NCBI GenBank assembly: GCA_947305745.1 | Contig: CAMZEH010000003.1 | Location: 1 to 64,000, forward strand | From: an uncultured Clostridia bacterium | GTDB taxonomy: Bacteria; Bacillota; Clostridia; Oscillospirales; Acutalibacteraceae | Reading direction: 5' to 3' | DNA length: 64,000 bases | Shown here: in pieces, positions 58,156 to 64,000 of the stretch | Numbering within the stretch: position 1 is the stretch's first letter | Layout: the number at the start of each line of letters is the position of its first letter | Notes under the pieces: model-generated | Told to the model about the DNA's origin: nothing | Seen by the model: the letters and a program-made list of their open reading frames with translations, nothing else | The model's database searches: none | Made by a program: the position numbers and the translations under genes

Positions 58156-58323
58156 TTAAAGTAAAATATCACCCAAAATAGGGTGATATTTTTTGTCTGC
58201 ATTTTTACAAATTGTTTTATATTCTTTAGGTGTTATTAAGTTTAAATCTAGCATTTTTTGGGTTATATATACGCTCAGAGAATAGTTTTTTTCTTTTTCA
58301 AATTGCTGATTTGATATCGTCAT
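58156..58323 (-). CDS. 55-aa small protein, SHOCT-like, recombinase-associated
   Basis: MTISNQQFEKEKNYSLSVYITQKMLDLNLITPKEYKTICKNADKKYHPILGDILL read directly on minus strand; absent from supplied ORF track. Confidence 0.75.
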   Translation of the reverse strand: MTISNQQFEKEKNYSLSVYITQKMLDLNLITPKEYKTICKNADKKYHPILGDILL

Positions 58324-58570
58324 GAAATCCTCTTTTCTTTTTACGCCAATACTTTATTCTGCAAGATGATGAGCAGAATATTTTTGGCTTTTTATTTGGA
58401 ATTAAATTTAAAGTTTTGCCACAGTTTTTGCAGAATTTTTCCTCTTTATATTCTCTTCGAAGAAATGATTTGACTGTATTTTCGGATAAAGATAGCAAAG
58501 AAGCTATCACTTTATAGCCTTTTCCTTTGCTTCTTAAAGTGATAGCCTGCATTTTTTCGGGTTCTGTCAT
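58298..58570 (-). CDS. HTH (sigma-70 region 4-like) protein with zinc-finger-like C-terminus
   Basis: LRSKGKGYKVIASLLSLSENTVKSFLRREY + CKNCGKTLNLIPNKKPKIFCSSSCRIKYW. Confidence 0.75.
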   Translation of the reverse strand: MTEPEKMQAITLRSKGKGYKVIASLLSLSENTVKSFLRREYKEEKFCKNCGKTLNLIPNKKPKIFCSSSCRIKYWRKKKRGFHDDIKSAI

Positions 58571-58582
58571 AAATATCTGCTC

Positions 58583-58861
58583 CTAAAAATTACTTAATTT
58601 GCCGATTAAATCGTAAACATAGTTTGAACCTCTTGAAACCAATATTCCTGTTAAAACGCAGCCGATATAGGGAATATTGGACTGCATTCCAAAATGTTTA
58701 AGAAGGTCAAAGTTGTACGCCACTGCTATTGTTACTCCCAAAACAAGGCTTAGAATTATTTGCCACGGAGTCGCTCCCGAAACTAAAAAACTGTTTAAAT
58801 AAGTAATTATGCCTTCGATGAGCATAGCAGTCATAGCTATTTTTGAAATATCATTATTCAT
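58583..58861 (-). CDS. Phage holin
   Basis: Small multi-TM protein directly downstream of endolysin; NFDLLKHFGMQSNIPYIGCVLTGILVSRGSNYVYDLIGKL. Confidence 0.8.
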   Translation of the reverse strand: MNNDISKIAMTAMLIEGIITYLNSFLVSGATPWQIILSLVLGVTIAVAYNFDLLKHFGMQSNIPYIGCVLTGILVSRGSNYVYDLIGKLSNF

Positions 58862-58874
58862 AAATGTATCTCCT

Positions 58875-59675
58875 TTATTTTGGTATTTTGAGTGTTTGTC
58901 CGGGATAAATCATATCAGAGTTCAGTGAATTTAATGCTTTAATTTCCTTATATTTATACCCACTTCCAAGATAACGCTGAGCAATTGTCCATAATGTGTC
59001 ACCTTTTTTGACTGTATAACTGAAATAACTCGGATTTGATGAACTACTCGATGATTTACTAAATCCATTTAAACCTTTAGACTTCATGATTTCAGGGTAG
59101 TTTTTGTAGGAAACATCAAGGTCAACATTACCATTTATTCCGCTTATTGCCCCTTTATCAGATTTCTGCCAAATGCCACATGAACACGAAGGCTCACTTG
59201 TGTTCCACTGAGCAAGCCAAAGGTCATATTTTGGCAGCAATTCTTCTTTGATAAGATAGTTGCTTAACCAATTGGCATTACAATAGAACATAGCATAATA
59301 GCCATTTTTCTCAATCTCGCTACAAAACGCTTTAACTATATCTGTTCTTTGGCGATTGCTAAGTGATAACATTGTTCTATCCTCGATATCAAGCACAATC
59401 GGGTATTCAAACTGCAATCCGTGTATGTTTTCAAGGCAAAATTCTGCCTCACGTTTGGCGTCATCAACTGAATCTGCATAAGAATAGTGGTACGAACCTA
59501 TGGGAATCCCCACAGACTTTGCACCTTCGTAATTTTCTTTAAATTTTTTGTCCGTTTGAGTTGGAGATTTCTTTCCCCAACCTTCACGAATTATGGCAAA
59601 GTCTATGCCTGTTTTTTTGACTTCATTCCAATTAACCCCGCCTTGCCATTTGCTGACATCTATTCCTTTAAACAT
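58875..59675 (-). CDS. Phage endolysin: GH25 lysozyme with C-terminal LysM
   Basis: FKGIDVSKWQGGVNWNEVKKTGIDFAIIREGWG; YPIVLDIEDR; LysM YTVKKGDTLWTIAQRYLGSGYKYKEIKALN. Confidence 0.95.
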   Translation of the reverse strand: MFKGIDVSKWQGGVNWNEVKKTGIDFAIIREGWGKKSPTQTDKKFKENYEGAKSVGIPIGSYHYSYADSVDDAKREAEFCLENIHGLQFEYPIVLDIEDRTMLSLSNRQRTDIVKAFCSEIEKNGYYAMFYCNANWLSNYLIKEELLPKYDLWLAQWNTSEPSCSCGIWQKSDKGAISGINGNVDLDVSYKNYPEIMKSKGLNGFSKSSSSSSNPSYFSYTVKKGDTLWTIAQRYLGSGYKYKEIKALNSLNSDMIYPGQTLKIPK

Positions 59676-59738
59676 AAATAATTCCTCCTCAATATTCGTT
59701 TTAAAACTTATATTTTTTGCTGACTTATAGGCAAAAAA

Positions 59739-61580
59739 TTAAGCCGTTCGTTTCCACATATAGCAAGTTATATATGGTTGCAAACTGCTTTCATTTGTAG
59801 TGTCGCCATAAGACCATTTACCATTTGCGGTTGTTTCGGTTGAAGATTGGTTGTTATACGCTGCGTTATTAACTACCACGGCCTTACTTTCGAGTTCTCT
59901 TGCCCAACCATCATATTTTCCGTCTGAAAATCTGTAAGCACCCGTGCCATCACCGGCACCTTCACCGCAAGCAGCACCGTAATACCAATGCATACCGATT
60001 CTAAAGCCATGTCGATGTTGTTTGTTCCCGCCGACTTTTTCGGCAGAGTTAAAACTTGTATCTGATGTATTTACGCCTACAGGCACTCGCCCCGAACCCC
60101 AAGAAACCCAAGTCCCACCGAACATTGTGCCTGGATTTACGCTACTTACAGACATATAAATTGAGCCCACGGGATACACCATATCAAATATTGTTTTGCC
60201 CGAAATTTCAAAAGACTCGTTTTTTTGTGGGAAGCAATTTATCCCGACAGACAGCTTTTGTGAATCAAAAAACATAATAGGTATGCCTTTTGGCACGATT
60301 AAACTCTGCGATGAAATGCCAAATTTATCTTTAGTTTGGACTTCTAAATTCCAAGCGAAAAGTTTATCTAAAATTATATTTGTCTCTGTGTCGTTTTGAA
60401 AATCTGTCCAACCACTCCACGCAGAATCGCTTACTTTTTTGGTTCGGTACTGCAAAATTTCGATAGAATTTAAATGATTGACACTTGAAATATCAACCTT
60501 TGCGGTTAGTTTGGTATCGTCCTCATAGTTGTTAACTCTTTTCGCAGTTAAATTTATAACCGGCAAAATCCAATCTAAAATCTGAACATTTTTTGAAATT
60601 GTAGTGCTGTTACCTCGAGAGTCTACCACCTTGACCGCAAGTTTTAACTTTGAAGACGAGTCAATTTTGCCTAAATTGTATGTTCCTGCGGAATTTTTAT
60701 CTTGTGAACTGCCATTAAAAATTATCTGATATTTTGAAATTGATGCATATTTGTTAGCCGATGCATTTGTAAAAGAAACTTGTAAATCCGACTTATTTCT
60801 GACTATCAGTTGGTCATTGCTTGTTACATTTATGACGTCTACATTAGTATCTTTATAACTTAGCTGATTTGCTCTAAATGTAGGATTTGCGTTTACAATA
60901 TTCATGGTTCTGTCGCCATAAGACCAATTTGAAACAGAACTTGAGCCGGGCATATAACTTCCGACTGTAAATCTGACAGTCAATCTATTGGAGTTGGGAG
61001 TTTTAGCTCTTAAGAGATTTCTTTCCGACTCCGTGAGATTAAACGTATACGCATTATTGGCTCTGATATTGTCACGCACAATCAGATGGTCGTTTCCTCC
61101 TGCTTCGAGTTTGAATTGAAGCCTAAAACCTGCAGGATTATTAAAGTAAATCTTAGGATTTTGCTCGTCATTGAAGTCATCTGCACCCGTAAACTGAGCA
61201 GCTCTCGGAATTCTCGGAAGCCCTGCGGTGAATCCTTGGCCAGAGCTTGTAACCGGGGCATTATGCCGAATGTATGCGCTTACCCATAAAGATTTAGTAC
61301 CGTCATTTTCATGAGAGATTGTAGCTGATTTTTCAAATAAAACTATTGGAGAACTTGTTATCCTCTGGCTCGGAGTTATACTTTGAGAATAATTTTCGCC
61401 ATTAATATTACAGTAGCAAGTGCCGGAACCATAAGTTGAATATCCCTGATTCGTGCGGAAAAACCATACTTTCACGGTAATATTTGAAGTATTATTTTCT
61501 GTGCTTTGGCTGTTTACAATTACTTCAATTCTGTATTTTATATATTTGTTTGATGTATCAAAATTTTGAGATGTCGGCAA
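59739..61580 (-). CDS. Phage minor structural / tail fibre protein (DUF859-like) with receptor-tip C-terminus
   Basis: N-terminal DUF859-like beta sequence; C-terminal YPVGSIYMSVSSVNPGTMFGGTWVSWGSGRVPVGV. Confidence 0.8.
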   Translation of the reverse strand: MPTSQNFDTSNKYIKYRIEVIVNSQSTENNTSNITVKVWFFRTNQGYSTYGSGTCYCNINGENYSQSITPSQRITSSPIVLFEKSATISHENDGTKSLWVSAYIRHNAPVTSSGQGFTAGLPRIPRAAQFTGADDFNDEQNPKIYFNNPAGFRLQFKLEAGGNDHLIVRDNIRANNAYTFNLTESERNLLRAKTPNSNRLTVRFTVGSYMPGSSSVSNWSYGDRTMNIVNANPTFRANQLSYKDTNVDVINVTSNDQLIVRNKSDLQVSFTNASANKYASISKYQIIFNGSSQDKNSAGTYNLGKIDSSSKLKLAVKVVDSRGNSTTISKNVQILDWILPVINLTAKRVNNYEDDTKLTAKVDISSVNHLNSIEILQYRTKKVSDSAWSGWTDFQNDTETNIILDKLFAWNLEVQTKDKFGISSQSLIVPKGIPIMFFDSQKLSVGINCFPQKNESFEISGKTIFDMVYPVGSIYMSVSSVNPGTMFGGTWVSWGSGRVPVGVNTSDTSFNSAEKVGGNKQHRHGFRIGMHWYYGAACGEGAGDGTGAYRFSDGKYDGWARELESKAVVVNNAAYNNQSSTETTANGKWSYGDTTNESSLQPYITCYMWKRTA

Positions 61581-61592
61581 AACTATCCCTCC

Positions 61593-63260
61593 TTAAACCA
61601 TTGCAACAATGCCGATACCATGATTTGAATCTGTGTTTATGGGAATGAATCTAAGGCCATTCGCAATGGTTATTTCATCTTCAACGACCGATTTTCTCAT
61701 GTGAAATTCATTTTCCGAAACCCAGTAAATTTTATTTCCGTCAGCAGAATATCCCACAAATCCGTCTTGAGCGTTTATTTTTATTGTCCGACCATCACTG
61801 CAAAACATAGTTATTCCGTCTTTATCAATCTGACATATCAGCTTATTTGCACTATCGTAAAGTTCCATGATTCCAGACTGATTCATATTGTTTCCAAGCC
61901 GTAAAGTACCGCCTTTTATTATGTCGCACACCATATTTATTACATTTATTTTCTGCATATCAAGTGTTCCGTCAATCGTCCAAGCGCTATCAAATGTTCC
62001 GTTTATTCCGTCTTTTGAAAACCCGATTCCTCCGCTGTTTATCATAATTACATTTCTTGCTTCTTCCTTCGGGAGCGCATCTAAAACCAGAATTTTATCG
62101 CCTTCAAAGACAACATAACTATTGCCGAGTTTATCACGGATAACTTGCGTGGCTTCGGTAAGTTCTCGCCTTAAATTGGCAGTAGAATCATCAACTTTTT
62201 TATCTACTTTTTCCTTGATTTTGCCATCGAATGTTTCTATCAGATTACTGAGGTTTCCTGCTTTGAAATTGCCAAACTCTACCTTCGTAACCCTCTGCGA
62301 AATAACGTCAAAATCAAGTGATATGACGTTTGTCATGAGTTCAATTTTGCATTTCGGGTGACGGACATAAATCTTATCTCCAACATCAGATACATTTTTA
62401 AGGTATTCATTTATGGTGTAATTGACCTTTGGAACGCAATTTTCGTTAAGATAATTATTGCCTTTAATTCTTAAATTGTTTATCAGTGCCTCTTTGTACT
62501 TAGCTTCATCAACTTTTTGCTGAGCATCTTCGTAATCTTCGGGATTTATATCGTTTTGCTCGAAACTCACAACTTTTGTGTATGGGATATCATACATATC
62601 TTCACGATACGATAGCCAAATCTCGGGAAGAAGCAGTCCGTCTTTACCGACAGGCATGATTTTAGTACATACACCATTCCAATCTTCTTCAGCTTTAATG
62701 CTCACGATATTTTTCCCGTAAGATAAACTGACTCCACGATCTTGCCCGATTTCTTGCCGTATTTCAATTTTTCTGTTATCTCTGACAATATGACCGCCCC
62801 AACGGCCAAGAATGTCTTTTACAGCTTCCGCCAAAGATTTCCTTACGCATCTGTAATTATGAACAGTCGGCACGTCTGAAATCGTTTGGAAGGGAGAAGG
62901 ACGGTCTGTGGCTGTATTTATGTGGTTAAGAGCGTTATTGCAGTTCATATCCACAACGTAGGAATCGGAAATAATATAGTTTTCGGAGTCATAGAAAAGA
63001 TGATAAGCACGAGCTTCAATTTTGTTATTTTCAATTGATATATTTTTGATTCTGAAGCACTGTTTATCCCATGGGGTCGGAACTCTTATGATATTTCCGC
63101 TTTTGTAGTATTCGAGATACTCGATTCTGTCTTTCAAATCAAGATAATATTCGCCATTATCTTCTTTATGAATTAATGCTCTAAGCGGCTTTAAAATCTT
63201 AATTCCGTTATTGTCAAATAAAGTTTCTTCGGGTGTATATACGCTTATCATCAAAGCCAC
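61593..63260 (-). CDS. Phage tail protein (prophage endopeptidase tail / Tal-like)
   Basis: Position between Dit and fibre; Prophage_tail-like N-terminus ISVYTPEETLFDNNGIKILKPLRALIHKEDNGEYYLDL. Confidence 0.85.
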   Translation of the reverse strand: MALMISVYTPEETLFDNNGIKILKPLRALIHKEDNGEYYLDLKDRIEYLEYYKSGNIIRVPTPWDKQCFRIKNISIENNKIEARAYHLFYDSENYIISDSYVVDMNCNNALNHINTATDRPSPFQTISDVPTVHNYRCVRKSLAEAVKDILGRWGGHIVRDNRKIEIRQEIGQDRGVSLSYGKNIVSIKAEEDWNGVCTKIMPVGKDGLLLPEIWLSYREDMYDIPYTKVVSFEQNDINPEDYEDAQQKVDEAKYKEALINNLRIKGNNYLNENCVPKVNYTINEYLKNVSDVGDKIYVRHPKCKIELMTNVISLDFDVISQRVTKVEFGNFKAGNLSNLIETFDGKIKEKVDKKVDDSTANLRRELTEATQVIRDKLGNSYVVFEGDKILVLDALPKEEARNVIMINSGGIGFSKDGINGTFDSAWTIDGTLDMQKINVINMVCDIIKGGTLRLGNNMNQSGIMELYDSANKLICQIDKDGITMFCSDGRTIKINAQDGFVGYSADGNKIYWVSENEFHMRKSVVEDEITIANGLRFIPINTDSNHGIGIVAMV

Positions 63261-63955
63261 CTGCTCATCGGGTGGATTTTTATTTTAGTCAAGTTTCCCG
63301 TCCAAGTTATAGTGTTTTCACCTGTATTTAAGGTGGGAAACTCTCCGCCCATGCTTCTGTTTTTTAATGTATTTAAATTATCCTTGTAGCACTCCTCAAG
63401 GAGCGAATCTACCGTAATGTAGCCATCATCGATATTTACTTCAAATTGTGCGTATCCGTTTACGGAAACTTCAACTTTACCTGAACCCGTCAAAGTAATG
63501 ACGGGCTTTGATTTTTCGAGTCCTTGATTTGTTATGAGGATTTGAGTTGTTTCGCCCGTTATTTCGGTTTCTACAGCTTGTTCTCCGACAAGATATTTAA
63601 AAGGCTGTGTATGAAATTTAACCGTTGCGGTTCGAAACTTTAAAAGCCTTTCAAAATCAATCTGCTCGTTAATTTTAGCACTGTAGTATTTATCGGGCTC
63701 GTTTGAAAATATGACTTTGCCTGAGCCTGAGAAAAAACTTGAAATCTCGTCAATATCGTAATCCCCGTAAAGTCCGATTTTTAAAGATTTATCATATGAA
63801 GAATATCCGATATCATCGATAAAATCCCCGCTTTTTCCTTCAACTTCAGTTATCTGCACACGCATTGCAGGTCGTGAAATATGGGGAAGTTCGGAGATTA
63901 TCAGCCCTTTTAAATCTTGAGAGTTTTTATCATTCCAAATTATATAATTACTCAT
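63251..63955 (-). CDS. Phage distal tail protein (Dit, Siphovirus tail family)
   Basis: YIIWNDKNSQDLKGLIISELPHISRPAMRVQITEVEGKSGDFIDDIGYSSYDKSLKIGLYG. Confidence 0.85.
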   Translation of the reverse strand: MSNYIIWNDKNSQDLKGLIISELPHISRPAMRVQITEVEGKSGDFIDDIGYSSYDKSLKIGLYGDYDIDEISSFFSGSGKVIFSNEPDKYYSAKINEQIDFERLLKFRTATVKFHTQPFKYLVGEQAVETEITGETTQILITNQGLEKSKPVITLTGSGKVEVSVNGYAQFEVNIDDGYITVDSLLEECYKDNLNTLKNRSMGGEFPTLNTGENTITWTGNLTKIKIHPMSRWL

Positions 63956-64000
63956 GCAAACACCACTCTTTCAACTTTGCTTACCACAAGTTCGCCAATT
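63952..64000 (-). CDS. Partial CDS (3' end of the next upstream phage gene; product not determinable)
   Basis: Reverse reading IGELVVSKVERVVFA-stop, with stop overlapping the Dit start (ATGA). Confidence 0.45.
   Translation of the reverse strand, partial: IGELVVSKVERVVFA

Larger units (their letters stand above)
55000..64000. mobile_element. Prophage (siphovirus-type), left end next to ssrA; right end outside window
   Basis: Two large serine recombinases, holin, endolysin, tail fibre, tail endopeptidase and Dit genes in order on the minus strand. Confidence 0.85.

Overview
This is a low-GC Firmicutes (Clostridia-type) chromosomal window. Most of it is housekeeping sequence: MEP/isoprenoid genes (ispE, ispF, an ispA-like gene, dxs), metG, tatD, cdaA-cdaR, nusB, xseAB, rarA, queuosine genes (queH, queA, tgt), the complete spoIIIAA-AH sporulation operon, asd-dapA-dapB, nth, ald, and five tRNAs plus one further tRNA-Leu. 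Accessory content breaks this up: a phage tail fragment at the left edge (about 1-1.4 kb); repeat-rich surface proteins (BspA-type LRR, InlB/DUF285, beta-helix-like) that share a K/V-T-G-D membrane-proximal motif; a predicted secreted kinase-like protein (4.0-5.2 kb); a three-gene orphan islet next to ssrA (50.4-54.4 kb) that includes a putative ADP-ribosyltransferase; and, immediately downstream of tmRNA, one end of a prophage (about 55 kb to beyond 64 kb). The prophage end has two overlapping large serine recombinases, a small ORF missing from the supplied track, an HTH/Zn protein, holin, GH25-LysM endolysin and siphovirus tail genes. Leads most worth a second look: the secreted atypical kinase, the ssrA-proximal ART-containing islet, the tandem recombinase module with its repeated DNA motif, the unusually long apparent tmRNA tag, the internal sorting-signal-like segment in a DUF285 protein, and a probable ATT start codon for spoIIIAE. 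No searches were run; all family assignments come from reading the sequence.
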